Part shown: positions 27,029-35,918 of the stretch, in pieces
Layout: every line of letters starts with the position of its first letter
Numbering within the stretch: the first letter of the stretch is position 1
Origin: an uncultured Pelagibacteraceae bacterium
GTDB lineage: Bacteria > Pseudomonadota > Alphaproteobacteria > Pelagibacterales > Pelagibacteraceae
NCBI GenBank assembly: GCA_902611405.1
Contig: CACLZL010000002.1
Span: 62,001-126,000 of the forward strand
Reading direction: 5' to 3'
DNA length: 64,000 bases
Translations under genes and position numbers: made by a program
Notes under the pieces: generated by a model
Databases searched by the model: none
Told to the model about the DNA's origin: nothing
Seen by the model: the letters and a program-made list of their open reading frames with translations, nothing else

Positions 27029-27584
27029 GTGATCTTTTAGAAAGAATTCTTTGAAGAGTTCTTCTGTGCATTTTAAGTCTTCTAGCTGTTTCTGAAACGT
27101 TCCTATTACATAGCTCGAAAACTCTATGTATATGTTCCCACTTAACTCTGTCAGCAGACATAGGGTTTTCTGGTGGGGCTGCTTTTTTTGAAGGATCTGC
27201 CAATAATGCTTTCTCTACATCTTCTGCATCAGCAGGTTTAGCCAAATAATCTATAGCACCTTCTTTGATTGCAGCTACTGCCGTTGGAATATTTCCATAA
27301 CCAGTTAACATAATGATTCTGCTATCGCTATTTGAAGATTGAATTTCTTTTACAACCTCAAGTCCATTACCATCTCCAAGTCTTAAATCTACAACCGCAA
27401 AACCAGGTTTTTTAGTTTTTACAGATTCAACTCCCATTTGCACACTCTCAGCTTGAAAAACCTCAAATCCTTTTTTTTCCATAGCCCTTGCTAAACGCTC
27501 ACGGAAAGGGTTATCGTCATCTACGATTAATAATGACTTATTTTCAAAATCACTGAGATTCTGTAGTTTTGCTTCTTCTTTCAT
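27021..27584 (-). CDS. regA: Redox-type response regulator RegA/PrrA/ActR-like
   Basis: The 187-residue protein has an N-terminal receiver (VDDDNPFRERLARAM, phospho-Asp66 in VVDLRLGDGNGL, Lys-Pro in YLAKPAD) and a C-terminal Fis-type helix-turn-helix (NVSETARRLKMHRRTLQRIL). This architecture and the helix-turn-helix sequence are hallmarks of RegA/PrrA/ActR, the global redox regulators of alphaproteobacteria. The cognate kinase RegB is not next to it in this window. Its start is divergent from the ornithine decarboxylase gene across 167 bp. Confidence 0.92.
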   Translation of the reverse strand: MKEEAKLQNLSDFENKSLLIVDDDNPFRERLARAMEKKGFEVFQAESVQMGVESVKTKKPGFAVVDLRLGDGNGLEVVKEIQSSNSDSRIIMLTGYGNIPTAVAAIKEGAIDYLAKPADAEDVEKALLADPSKKAAPPENPMSADRVKWEHIHRVFELCNRNVSETARRLKMHRRTLQRILSKRSPR

Positions 27585-27751
27585 AGGCCTTATGTAGGGT
27601 CTCTTAAGGATATTTCAATATATGAATTTTACGCATTTCTGGCTTGAATTATTTGCTTTACTTTAGTGCTGTTTACTTTATATGCCAAAAAATATTAAAG
27701 TTTTTTTTAAAAAGACTTTTTTTTATTAAATTTTTTTTGGAGGCATTTAAA
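27585..27751. promoter_or_regulatory. Divergent regA / decarboxylase intergenic region
   Basis: This 167-bp spacer must hold the promoters of regA (leftward) and the polyamine cassette (rightward). The right part, 27697-27724, contains AAAGT, a T-run, AAAAAG, then ACTTT and a run of T. This can fold into an A/U-only hairpin ending in a U-tract and might act as an attenuator, but it lacks GC pairs. A strong Shine-Dalgarno GGAGG at 27739-27743 lies 8 bases before the chosen decarboxylase start. No clear promoter boxes were found. Confidence 0.35.
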
Positions 27752-28936
27752 ATGCAAAAATTTAAATCAGTTGAAGAATTAGTTAACCAGCTGAAACCTG
27801 AAAAGCCAGTTTACTGTATAAGAAAAAATTCCATAAAATCTGCTGTTAAATTTTTCCTAAACAAATTTCCAGGAAAAATTTTGTATGCAGTTAAAACTAA
27901 TCCACACCCTGAAGTAATCAAAACAATTATAGAAAGTGGGGTTGAACAATTTGATGTTGCATCAATTGAGGAAATTAAAAATATTAGAACTTTTACCAAA
28001 ACAGCTAAATGCTCTTATATGCATACTGTCAAAAGTAGAGAAAGTATAAAAGAAGCATATTTTAATTATGGTGTAAAAACTTTTTCATTAGATACTAAAG
28101 ATGAACTGATTAAAATAATTGAAAGTACACATAATGCTAAAGATTTAGAATTATTTGTAAGAGTTGCTGTTTCAAATGAACATGCAGAAATTGATTTATC
28201 TAAAAAATTTGGTGCTTTAACATCAGAAGCAATAGGTTTGTTAAGACTTGTAAAACAACATGCTAAAAAGATTGGTTTAAGTTTTCATGTTGGTTCACAA
28301 TGTATGCATCCAATTTCTTATTCAAAAGGAATTAGTGAAATTGGAAATATAATTAAAAAAACAAAAATTATTCCAGATTATATTAATGTAGGTGGAGGTT
28401 TCCCTACAATATATCCTGACTTAATTCCACAATCTTTAAGTAGTTATTTTAATGAAATAAATAAGAGTTTAGAAAATTTAAAGCTTGAAAAACTTCCTAA
28501 AATTATTTGCGAGCCTGGTAGAGCTTTAGTTGCGGAAAGTGGCTCAACAGTTGTGAGAGTTAATTTAAGAAAAAAACAAAAGCTTTATATTAATGATGGT
28601 ACATATGGTACTCTTTTTGATGCAGGTACACCAAACATTGTATTTCCATCTAGAATGATTAAAGAAAATTCTAATAAAATAATTTCAAAAAAATTAACTG
28701 CTTTTGATTTCTTTGGACCTACATGTGATAGCATGGATTATATGAAAGGTCCTTTTTTGCTTCCAAATAATATTAAAGAAAATGATTATATTGAACTTGG
28801 TCAACTTGGAGCATATGGATTGACATTTAGAACTCAGTTTAATGGTTATTACTCAAATGAAATTTACGAAGTTGAAGACAATCCAATAATGACAATGTAT
28901 GATAAAGACATTAACAAAGCTAACATGGTAGCTTAA
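27752..28936 (+). CDS. speC: Ornithine decarboxylase-like (fold III PLP enzyme)
   Basis: The 394-residue protein has the alanine-racemase-type PLP fold of eukaryotic-like ornithine decarboxylases. Lys48 in YAVKTNPHP is the PLP lysine; HVGSQC, the glycine-rich NVGGGFP and the C-terminal FGPTCDSMD (catalytic Cys) are present. An Asp in LFDAG aligns by eye with the ornithine-specificity Asp of known ODCs. It should make putrescine, though lysine or arginine cannot be excluded. The start at 27752 is preferred because of the GGAGG at 27739-27743; an upstream extension to 27644 is non-conserved. It is coupled to the next gene by TAATG. Confidence 0.88.
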   Translation: MQKFKSVEELVNQLKPEKPVYCIRKNSIKSAVKFFLNKFPGKILYAVKTNPHPEVIKTIIESGVEQFDVASIEEIKNIRTFTKTAKCSYMHTVKSRESIKEAYFNYGVKTFSLDTKDELIKIIESTHNAKDLELFVRVAVSNEHAEIDLSKKFGALTSEAIGLLRLVKQHAKKIGLSFHVGSQCMHPISYSKGISEIGNIIKKTKIIPDYINVGGGFPTIYPDLIPQSLSSYFNEINKSLENLKLEKLPKIICEPGRALVAESGSTVVRVNLRKKQKLYINDGTYGTLFDAGTPNIVFPSRMIKENSNKIISKKLTAFDFFGPTCDSMDYMKGPFLLPNNIKENDYIELGQLGAYGLTFRTQFNGYYSNEIYEVEDNPIMTMYDKDINKANMVA

Positions 28937-29979
28937 TGTCAAGTCAAAAAAATCCAGGTCATAACATTAAAAGAGATTTCTTAAAAAATCCTGTTGAGCA
29001 TATCGATATAACTTCTTTTGATAGTAGAAAAATTATATCCTCAATGGAAAAAATGTCATTTGTTTCTAGAGAAACAGCAAATGCTGCAAATATTTATAAC
29101 GAGATGCTTAAAGATAAAGATTGTACAATTTTCCTTACTTTAGCTGGCTCTACTTCAGCAGCTGGATGTATGAATATTTATAAAGATTTAGTTAAATATA
29201 ATATGGTAGATGCAATTGTTGCAACTGGCGCCTCAATAGTAGATATGGATTTTTTTGAAGCTCTTGGTTTTAAACATTATCAAGGCTCACAATTTCAAGA
29301 TGATACTGAGTTGAGGGACAACTATATAGATAGAATTTACGATACATACATAGATGAGGAAGAACTTCAAATGTGTGATAAAATCATATGTGAAATCGCA
29401 AATAACTTAGAAGCTAGAAGCTATACTTCAAGAGAGTTCATTTATGAAATGGGAAAATATTTAAAAAATAACTCAAAGAAAAAAGATTCTTTAATTGAAA
29501 CCGCTTTTGACAACAATGTTCCAATTTTCTGCCCTGCTTTTACCGACTCGAGTGCGGGATTCGGGTTAGTTATGCATCAAGAACAAAATCCAAAAAAACA
29601 TATGACAATAGACTCAGTTAGAGAATTTAGAGAACTAACAGAAATTAAAATAAAATCTAAAGGTTCAGGATTATTTATGATTGGTGGTGGTGTACCTAAA
29701 AACTTTATTCAAGATACTGTTATTTGCGCTGAACTATTAGGAAAAGATGTAGACATGCATAAATATGCTGTTCAAATTACTGTTGCTGATAGCAGAGATG
29801 GTGCCTGCAGTAGTTCTACATTAAAAGAAGCAAGCTCATGGGGCAAAGTAGATATTAGAAAAGAACAAATGGTATTTGCAGAAGCAACTAGTGTTTTGCC
29901 ATTGATTGCTAGTGATGCTTATCATAAAGGTGAGTGGAAAAATAGAACAAGAAAAAACTTTACAAAAATTTTTAAATAA
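28936..29979 (+). CDS. speY: Deoxyhypusine-synthase-like protein (SpeY-type, probable homospermidine synthesis)
   Basis: The 347-residue protein is a bacterial member of the deoxyhypusine synthase family. The NAD-binding region has LTLAGSTSAAGCMNIYKDL near residue 70, and the lysine that carries the aminobutyl intermediate in the eukaryotic enzyme is kept as Lys304 in SSWGK. Bacteria have no eIF5A, so protein modification is excluded. A homologue in Anabaena is needed for homospermidine synthesis from putrescine. Position after ornithine decarboxylase fits that role. The exact product (homospermidine or an aminopropyl derivative) is inference. Confidence 0.85.
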   Translation: MSSQKNPGHNIKRDFLKNPVEHIDITSFDSRKIISSMEKMSFVSRETANAANIYNEMLKDKDCTIFLTLAGSTSAAGCMNIYKDLVKYNMVDAIVATGASIVDMDFFEALGFKHYQGSQFQDDTELRDNYIDRIYDTYIDEEELQMCDKIICEIANNLEARSYTSREFIYEMGKYLKNNSKKKDSLIETAFDNNVPIFCPAFTDSSAGFGLVMHQEQNPKKHMTIDSVREFRELTEIKIKSKGSGLFMIGGGVPKNFIQDTVICAELLGKDVDMHKYAVQITVADSRDGACSSSTLKEASSWGKVDIRKEQMVFAEATSVLPLIASDAYHKGEWKNRTRKNFTKIFK

Positions 29980-29981
29980 AA

Positions 29982-30857
29982 TTGAAATATCTCTCAAATA
30001 AAAACGGGTTCTTAGGAATTGATAATAAATTTAGCTTTAAAGAAAAGGCTATAATTGTTCCATTTGGATTGGAAAAAACTGTTAGTTATGGAGGTGGAAC
30101 CAAAAATGGACCTAAAGAAATCATAAAAGCATCTCATCAGGTTGAACTGTATGATGAAGAGCTTAATTGTGAACCGTATAAAAAAATAGGTATTAAAACT
30201 TTAAAACCGTTTAAAATTGATAAAAATATAAAAAAAGCATTAAATAAAATCTCAAATATTAATAAGGAGATTTTAGATAAAAATCTTTTCCCAATGACTT
30301 TAGGTGGAGAGCATTCGATAACCTCTGGGTGTATTGTTCCTTTTACCAAAAAATATAAAAACATTTGTCTTTTGCATTTTGATGCTCATGCAGATTTGCG
30401 TCAAAGCTACAATGGAGAAAAATTTTCACACGCCTCGGCAATTAGAAGATGTCTAGATTATAAAAATGTTTCGTTAATCTCATTTGGAATAAGAAACATC
30501 TCAGAAAGTGAAATCCCATTTTTAAAAAATAATTCTTCAAGAATAAATATTTTTTGGGCAAAAGATAAAAAAAAATGGAATTTGTCTAAATTTAAAAAAA
30601 TGATTAAAAACAAAACTGTTTATCTTACATTTGATGTAGATGGACTAGATTCTAGTATTATGCCTGCCACAGGTACACCTGAACCAGGAGGACTTTTGTG
30701 GGATGAAACATTAGATATAATAAGAATTGCAGCAAAAAACTCTAAAATCGTTGGTGCAGATATTAATGAGTTGTCTCCAATTAGAGGATTTAATTCTTAT
30801 AATTTTCTAGTTGCAAAATTAGCTTATAAAATTTTGTCTTATAAATTTTTATATTAA
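29982..30857 (+). CDS. speB: Agmatinase/arginase-family ureohydrolase
   Basis: The 291-residue binuclear-manganese enzyme has all metal motifs: LGGEHS near residue 107, HFDAHADLR near 128, and TFDVDGLDSSIMPATGTPEPGG near 216. The DAHADLR...SHASAIRR pattern is closer to agmatinases and aminopropylagmatine ureohydrolases than to classical arginases. The start codon is TTG (29982), 2 bp after speY; there is no nearby ATG. No arginine decarboxylase is in the window, so it may produce putrescine from agmatine, ornithine from arginine, or act on a related guanidine. Confidence 0.83.
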   Translation: MKYLSNKNGFLGIDNKFSFKEKAIIVPFGLEKTVSYGGGTKNGPKEIIKASHQVELYDEELNCEPYKKIGIKTLKPFKIDKNIKKALNKISNINKEILDKNLFPMTLGGEHSITSGCIVPFTKKYKNICLLHFDAHADLRQSYNGEKFSHASAIRRCLDYKNVSLISFGIRNISESEIPFLKNNSSRINIFWAKDKKKWNLSKFKKMIKNKTVYLTFDVDGLDSSIMPATGTPEPGGLLWDETLDIIRIAAKNSKIVGADINELSPIRGFNSYNFLVAKLAYKILSYKFLY

Positions 30858-31408
30858 ACTTTAATTGGTTTAATAGTTTTCAATAGCATTCTAAATGGTA
30901 TCAACATAATTAGAGCAACCAAAATTTTTACTGCTAAATCTCCAAGAGATAAAGTAACCCAAGGTACTCCAGTTGCATAAAATGATATTGAGAAAAATAA
31001 AAATGTGTCGACTGTTGACCCAATCAAAGATGAAGTAAGTGGAGCTACAAACCACTCTTTTTTTCTTAATCGATCAAAAATTTGAATATCTAACAATTGA
31101 GCAGTAATAAAAGCTACTCCTGATCCTATTGCAATTCTTATAGAGATTAAATCTGCAAAATCAGTTGAGAATAATAATGTAAATATAATTCCTATTAAAA
31201 AACCCAAGTATACAATTTGTCTTGCTAATAATTTTCCATACGATCTATTTGCTAAATCTGTTATTAAAAAAGCTATTGGGTAACTAAAAGCTCCATAAGT
31301 TAAAATTTCATTTAATCCAAAATAGTTTATTGGGAACTGAACTAAATAATTAGAAGATAGTACAACAGCCCCCATCATTATTGACAGGGTGATAAATAAT
31401 TTGTTCAT
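30854..31408 (-). CDS. yhhQ: Queuosine precursor transporter (YhhQ/VUT family)
   Basis: The 184-residue membrane protein has about six helices and typical VUT-family segments: SYPIAFLITDLANRSYGKLLAR near residue 43 and DIQIFDRLRKKEW near 107. The family imports queuine or preQ0/preQ1 for tRNA queuosine. It overlaps the stop of rpmB by one base (TAATG), so it is in the rpmB transcript. No queuosine synthesis genes are in the window. Substrate is inferred from the family. Confidence 0.88.
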   Translation of the reverse strand: MNKLFITLSIMMGAVVLSSNYLVQFPINYFGLNEILTYGAFSYPIAFLITDLANRSYGKLLARQIVYLGFLIGIIFTLLFSTDFADLISIRIAIGSGVAFITAQLLDIQIFDRLRKKEWFVAPLTSSLIGSTVDTFLFFSISFYATGVPWVTLSLGDLAVKILVALIMLIPFRMLLKTIKPIKV

Positions 31409-31719
31409 TAAACTGATTTAGCTACTGGTTTCTTTTTAAAAGGGGATTTAATTAAAACTACTTTTTTTAACTTTTTTAATCTTGGAGATAAATTTTTATT
31501 TTTTACAGTTTTTAAAAATTCATCAAAACTACCTTTTTTGTCAACTGACCTTACACCTGAGTTACTTACAATAAGTTTTAAACTTCTTCCAGTAAGCTCA
31601 CTTGTAAATTTTACTTTTTTTAGGTTAGGTAAAAATCTTCTTTTAGTCTTGTTGTTAGCATGACTAACATTATGACCTTTCATAGGAATTTTACCAGTAA
31701 GTTCGCATTTTTTTGTCAT
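31408..31719 (-). CDS. rpmB: Ribosomal protein bL28
   Basis: The 103-residue protein begins [29 protein letters not shown], typical of bL28 (quoted here only as the start through the NKTKRRF motif). A longer reading frame to 31821 adds 34 unconserved residues and overlaps pyrD; the ATG at 31719 is preferred because the conserved N-terminus begins there and a good promoter lies just upstream. The C-terminus is extended with a KSPFKKKP tail relative to the roughly 78-residue Escherichia coli protein, as in other alphaproteobacteria. Confidence 0.93.
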   Translation of the reverse strand: MTKKCELTGKIPMKGHNVSHANNKTKRRFLPNLKKVKFTSELTGRSLKLIVSNSGVRSVDKKGSFDEFLKTVKNKNLSPRLKKLKKVVLIKSPFKKKPVAKSV

Positions 31720-31731
31720 AATAACATTGCC

Positions 31732-31760
31732 TATATAAGGGGAGATATTGAAGGCGTCAA
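31732..31760 (-). promoter_or_regulatory. Probable sigma70 promoter of rpmB
   Basis: On the minus strand TTGACG (31755-31760) and TATATA (31732-31737) are separated by 17 bp, close to consensus, and end 12 bp before the rpmB ATG. The position between the pyrD stop and rpmB explains how a ribosomal protein gene is expressed independently of pyrD. The leader would be very short. Confidence 0.6.
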
Positions 31761-31771
31761 GTTTAATACAT

Positions 31772-32824
31772 TTAAGAAACAGTTTTATTTCCAACAATTT
31801 CTGTGAAATTTTTAACACCATCTCTTTTTAGTAATTCTTTTAGGTCTTTTTTAATCATGCCAGCAATATTGGGTCCTTGAAATACCATGCCGGTATACAA
31901 CTGAACATAATCTGCTCCTAATAAAAACTTGTCATAAGCTGCTTTACCAGAGTCAACACCACCTACTCCAATTATTTTAATTTTACCTTTAATTAAATTG
32001 TAGAATTTACTTATTAAAAGATTTGATTTTTTTTCAATAGGTTTTCCAGATAAACCGCCTTTTTGATGTTTCTGTATACTTTGAAGTGTTTCTCTAGAAG
32101 CTTCGGAAGTATTAGAAATTATTATTGCACTTATTTCATTTTCTAAAAGTATTTCTGAAATTAACTCAATTTGATTTTCATTTATATCTGGTGAAATCTT
32201 TACAGTTACAGGGATTTTAGTTTTTAATTGTTTTTTTTTCTCTGAAACAGATTTTAATAGCTCTTTAAATTTATTCTCTTCATGAAAATTTCTAAGATTT
32301 TCAGTATTTGGTGAAGAAATATTTATTGTAATATAATCTGCAACTTCAGAAAATTTTTCTAATCCAATTAAATAATCATTCAATCTATCGTTAGAATCTT
32401 TGTTTGGACCTACATTTACACCTAGAACACCTAGTTTTTTATTAGATTTTATTCTGTTTAATATTGTATCTGATCCATGGTTATTAAAGCCTAACCTATT
32501 AATTAATGCTTGATCTTCTACCAATCTAAAAACTCTTGGTTTTTCATTTCCATATTGTTTTAATGGAGTAACCGTGCCTACCTCAACAAATCCAAAACCC
32601 AATTTAAATAAAGGGTTGTATACCTCTGCATTCTTATCAAAACCTGCAGCAATTCCGATAGGATTATCAAGATTTTGATTAAACAATTTGGTTTTTAAAA
32701 TGGGATCATTTTTGTTTTCATCAAATATGTTTGAAACTAAATTAAGTTTAAGAGATTGAATTGCTAAAAAATGTGCTCTTTCGGGATCTATTTTAAATAT
32801 TAAAGATTTTATGTTTGAATACAT
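31772..32824 (-). CDS. pyrD: Dihydroorotate dehydrogenase (class 2, quinone-dependent)
   Basis: The 350-residue pyrimidine-biosynthesis enzyme oxidises dihydroorotate using the quinone pool. The N-terminal helical extension with [13 protein letters not shown] typical of membrane-associated class 2 enzymes is present. Other motifs are [42 protein letters not shown] and [10 protein letters not shown] with the catalytic Ser, and [13 protein letters not shown] at the FMN phosphate site. Its ATG overlaps the lysS stop by one base (TAATG). Confidence 0.95.
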   Translation of the reverse strand: MYSNIKSLIFKIDPERAHFLAIQSLKLNLVSNIFDENKNDPILKTKLFNQNLDNPIGIAAGFDKNAEVYNPLFKLGFGFVEVGTVTPLKQYGNEKPRVFRLVEDQALINRLGFNNHGSDTILNRIKSNKKLGVLGVNVGPNKDSNDRLNDYLIGLEKFSEVADYITINISSPNTENLRNFHEENKFKELLKSVSEKKKQLKTKIPVTVKISPDINENQIELISEILLENEISAIIISNTSEASRETLQSIQKHQKGGLSGKPIEKKSNLLISKFYNLIKGKIKIIGVGGVDSGKAAYDKFLLGADYVQLYTGMVFQGPNIAGMIKKDLKELLKRDGVKNFTEIVGNKTVS

Positions 32825-34386
32825 TATTTCAATTTACTAATTATCAACTCTTTTGTTTCGTTAACACCGAAAAAACTTATAAAAAAACCCATTCTAGGTC
32901 CATTTTCATCTCCAAATACCACTTCATAAATTAACTTAAACCAATCTCTAAGGTTTTCCGAATAACCATTTTCTTTACCAGTTGAATAAATTAATGTTTG
33001 TATATCTTCTGGTGACATCTGATCATTACACTGTTCTAAAGTTTTAACTAAAGCTTTTAGAGCTAATTTTTCATTTTCAGATGGATTTTTATATTTTTTT
33101 TGGGTCTTAATAACATCATTAAAATACTTGATTGCATAACCAACTAGTCCATCAAAAATTGGAAAGTTTTTTTCATGAATGTTAGATTTGTATTTTTTAA
33201 CAAACTTCCATAATAAAGCTTTGTTATCAGCATTACTTGTTTCAACTAAATTCAACAACATAGAAAAGGTCATAATCATTTCTTCTTTTGGAATGTTTCC
33301 ATTATGAACATGCCAAACAGGATTCATTACTAATTGTTGTTCTGTTTGTTTTTTAGATTTTTCAATATTATCAAGGTACTCATCTACAGCTTTAGGCACT
33401 ATTTCTTTATAAAGTTTTTTTGCTCTTTTTGGATTTTGATACATGTATAAAGATAAGCTTTCGGGTGAAGCATATTTTAACCACTGGTCGATAGTAATAC
33501 CATTTCCTTTTGATTTTGAAATTTTTTCGCCCTTTTCATCAAGAAATAATTCATAAGCAAATCCAGATGGATGTTTTTTACCAATTAAATTTATAATTTT
33601 GGTCGATAAAATTGCACTCTCAATAAGGTCTTTTCCATACATTTCAAAATCTATATCCAGAGCATACCATCTCATTGCCCAATCAACCTTCCATTGTAAT
33701 TTACAATTACCATCCAAAATACTAGATTCTAATTTTTTACCTTTGTTATCAAAAATTATTTTGGAATTTTTTTTATCAATTTCTATAACTGGAATTTCGA
33801 GAACATGACCTGTATCTGGACAAATAGGTAAAAAAGGACAATATGTTTGTTGACGTTCTTTGCCCAAAGTTGGAATTATAATATTCATTATACCATCATA
33901 ATTTTCTAAAATAATTTTTAAAGTTGGGTTGAAAAAACCAGCTTTATATAAAGATGTAGAGCTTTTAAAACTGTATTTAAAATTAAAACTGTTTAAAAAA
34001 TCTTTTAACATTTCATTATTATGTTCTCCAAAACTTGCAAATTTTTCAAATGGATCTGGAACTTGTGTTAATGGTTTATGTAAGTTTGCGTTTAGTAATT
34101 CCTGATTAGGAATATTATCAGGAACTTTTCTTAAACCATCCATATCATCGGAAAAAGTAATTATTTCTGTTGGTATATCTGTAAGTTGCTTTAAGGCATT
34201 AACTATCATTGAAGTCCTTGCAACTTCACCAAATGTTCCGATATGAGGAAGGCCACTTGGACCATATCCTGTTTGAAGGGTAATTTTCCCTTTTTTATCA
34301 ATAAATGACTTTCTCTCACGAAGCATTTTTTTTGCTTCAACGAAAGGCCAAGCACTTGTTTTATCTAAAATTTCTTTTTTAATCAC
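32824..34386 (-). CDS. lysS: Lysyl-tRNA synthetase, class I (archaeal type)
   Basis: The 520-residue synthetase belongs to class I, not the common bacterial class II. The HIGH-type motif is PSGLPHIGTFGE near residue 45 and the KMSKS-type motif is KISKSKGNG near 290. A conserved DDMDGLRKVP segment and a C-terminal helical anticodon-binding region follow. Class I LysRS occurs in archaea, spirochaetes and many alphaproteobacteria. It is the first gene of a lysS-pyrD unit, divergent from trkH across 90 bp. Confidence 0.93.
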   Translation of the reverse strand: MIKKEILDKTSAWPFVEAKKMLRERKSFIDKKGKITLQTGYGPSGLPHIGTFGEVARTSMIVNALKQLTDIPTEIITFSDDMDGLRKVPDNIPNQELLNANLHKPLTQVPDPFEKFASFGEHNNEMLKDFLNSFNFKYSFKSSTSLYKAGFFNPTLKIILENYDGIMNIIIPTLGKERQQTYCPFLPICPDTGHVLEIPVIEIDKKNSKIIFDNKGKKLESSILDGNCKLQWKVDWAMRWYALDIDFEMYGKDLIESAILSTKIINLIGKKHPSGFAYELFLDEKGEKISKSKGNGITIDQWLKYASPESLSLYMYQNPKRAKKLYKEIVPKAVDEYLDNIEKSKKQTEQQLVMNPVWHVHNGNIPKEEMIMTFSMLLNLVETSNADNKALLWKFVKKYKSNIHEKNFPIFDGLVGYAIKYFNDVIKTQKKYKNPSENEKLALKALVKTLEQCNDQMSPEDIQTLIYSTGKENGYSENLRDWFKLIYEVVFGDENGPRMGFFISFFGVNETKELIISKLK

Positions 34387-34476
34387 GAATATATCTTTTA
34401 TAAAATCTCAAATTAGCGATTTTATTAATTCTTATAGAGTTGAAATTTATTTACCATAAAATAATGTTCTTTCAAA

Positions 34477-35916
34477 ATGTCTAATTATAAAACTGTTTTT
34501 TTTACATTGGGAATTTTGCAAATAATTTTAGGGGTCTCAATGTTCATCCCTATAATTGCTCAATTTATTTATTCTGAAATAGATTCATCGTTTTTTGGTG
34601 CTTCTATTGTGACCATAATTTTTGGATCATTATTTTTTCTTTCAAATCTAGACCATGACAAAAAATTAAACTTACAACAGGCATTTTTATTAACTGCATT
34701 GTCATGGTTAAGTATTGCTATTTTTGGATCTTTACCATTTATATTTTCAACTATGGAGCTTTCAATTACTGATGCTTTTTTTGAAAGCATGTCGGGTATT
34801 ACAACAACTGGATCTACAATTATTTCTGACTTAGAGAATTCACCAAAAGGTATTCTGTTATGGAGAGCAATACTTCAATGGTTAGGTGGTATTGGTATAA
34901 TTGTAATGGCAATTACTTTAATGCCTATAATGAACGTTGGTGGTATGCAATTGTTTAAAATTTCTAGCAACGATTCATCTGAAAAAATTCTTCCAAAATC
35001 AAAAGAAATAGCGTTGAGACTTATTTATATTTATTCAGGTTTGACTGCTCTCTGTGCGTTGTCATACTGGATATTTGGGATGGGAAAATTTGATAGTTTA
35101 ACTCATTCTATGACCACAATAGCTACCGGTGGATTTTCTAATTATAATCAATCTATCGGATATTTTGACAGTGTTCCTATAGAAATATCATCAATGATTT
35201 TTATAATTTTAGGAAGTATTCCATTTATTGCATACATTAAGTTTATAATTGGAAATAAAAAAATATTTTTAAACGATATTCAAATTAGAACATTTATTAA
35301 AATAATAATAGTAAGTATATTTATATTATCAATTTATTTACTAATAAATAACAACGAAAATTTTAGTTTCAGATCTGTTATTTTTAATACTATTTCAGTA
35401 TTGACTGGAACAGGCTATGTAAATGCCGAGTTCGATGGTTGGGGAAGTTTTCCTATAACTATATTTCTTGCTCTTATGTTTATTGGAGGATGTGCTGGAT
35501 CTACTACTTGTGGCATTAAAATTTTTAGAATTCAAATTTTATATTTGTTTATATTAAATCAATTAAAAAAAATTATTTATCCCAAGGGAATATTTGTAAT
35601 AAAATATGATCAAGGATCTGTTGATGATAAATTTATTGCATCAATAATTTCATTTATTTATTTTTACTTTATTATTTTTTTTATTTTAGCAGCATTATTA
35701 TCATTAACAGGTCTTGATTTTATTACTGCTATTTCTGGAGCCGCAACATCAATATCAAATGTTGGTCCAGGATTAGGTCCCATTATAGGTCCTAATGGAG
35801 ATTTTTCAGCTTTACCAGATATTTCCAAATGGATTTTAACTGTAGGTATGATTTTAGGTAGACTTGAGTTGTTCGCAATATTAGTATTATTCTTACCATC
35901 TTTTTGGAGAAATTAA
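34477..35916 (+). CDS. trkH: Trk-type potassium uptake membrane subunit
   Basis: The 479-residue channel-like subunit has four M1-P-M2 repeats with selectivity-filter segments TTTGST, ATGGFSN, TGTGYVN and SNVGPGLG, each retaining the filter glycine. It imports K+ together with the cytoplasmic NAD-binding TrkA, which is not in this window. The N-terminal extra helix pair normal for TrkH is present. The next gene begins 2 bp after its stop. Confidence 0.94.
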   Translation: MSNYKTVFFTLGILQIILGVSMFIPIIAQFIYSEIDSSFFGASIVTIIFGSLFFLSNLDHDKKLNLQQAFLLTALSWLSIAIFGSLPFIFSTMELSITDAFFESMSGITTTGSTIISDLENSPKGILLWRAILQWLGGIGIIVMAITLMPIMNVGGMQLFKISSNDSSEKILPKSKEIALRLIYIYSGLTALCALSYWIFGMGKFDSLTHSMTTIATGGFSNYNQSIGYFDSVPIEISSMIFIILGSIPFIAYIKFIIGNKKIFLNDIQIRTFIKIIIVSIFILSIYLLINNNENFSFRSVIFNTISVLTGTGYVNAEFDGWGSFPITIFLALMFIGGCAGSTTCGIKIFRIQILYLFILNQLKKIIYPKGIFVIKYDQGSVDDKFIASIISFIYFYFIIFFILAALLSLTGLDFITAISGAATSISNVGPGLGPIIGPNGDFSALPDISKWILTVGMILGRLELFAILVLFLPSFWRN

Positions 35917-35918
35917 TT

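Noticed and set aside
27614..27626. TTCA-N5-TGAA inverted repeat upstream of regA
   Set aside because: A 4-base half-site in very A+T-rich DNA is expected by chance; no second copy supports an operator.
31720..31821. N-terminal extension of bL28
   Set aside because: The 34 added residues are unlike bL28, overlap pyrD and would span the likely rpmB promoter.
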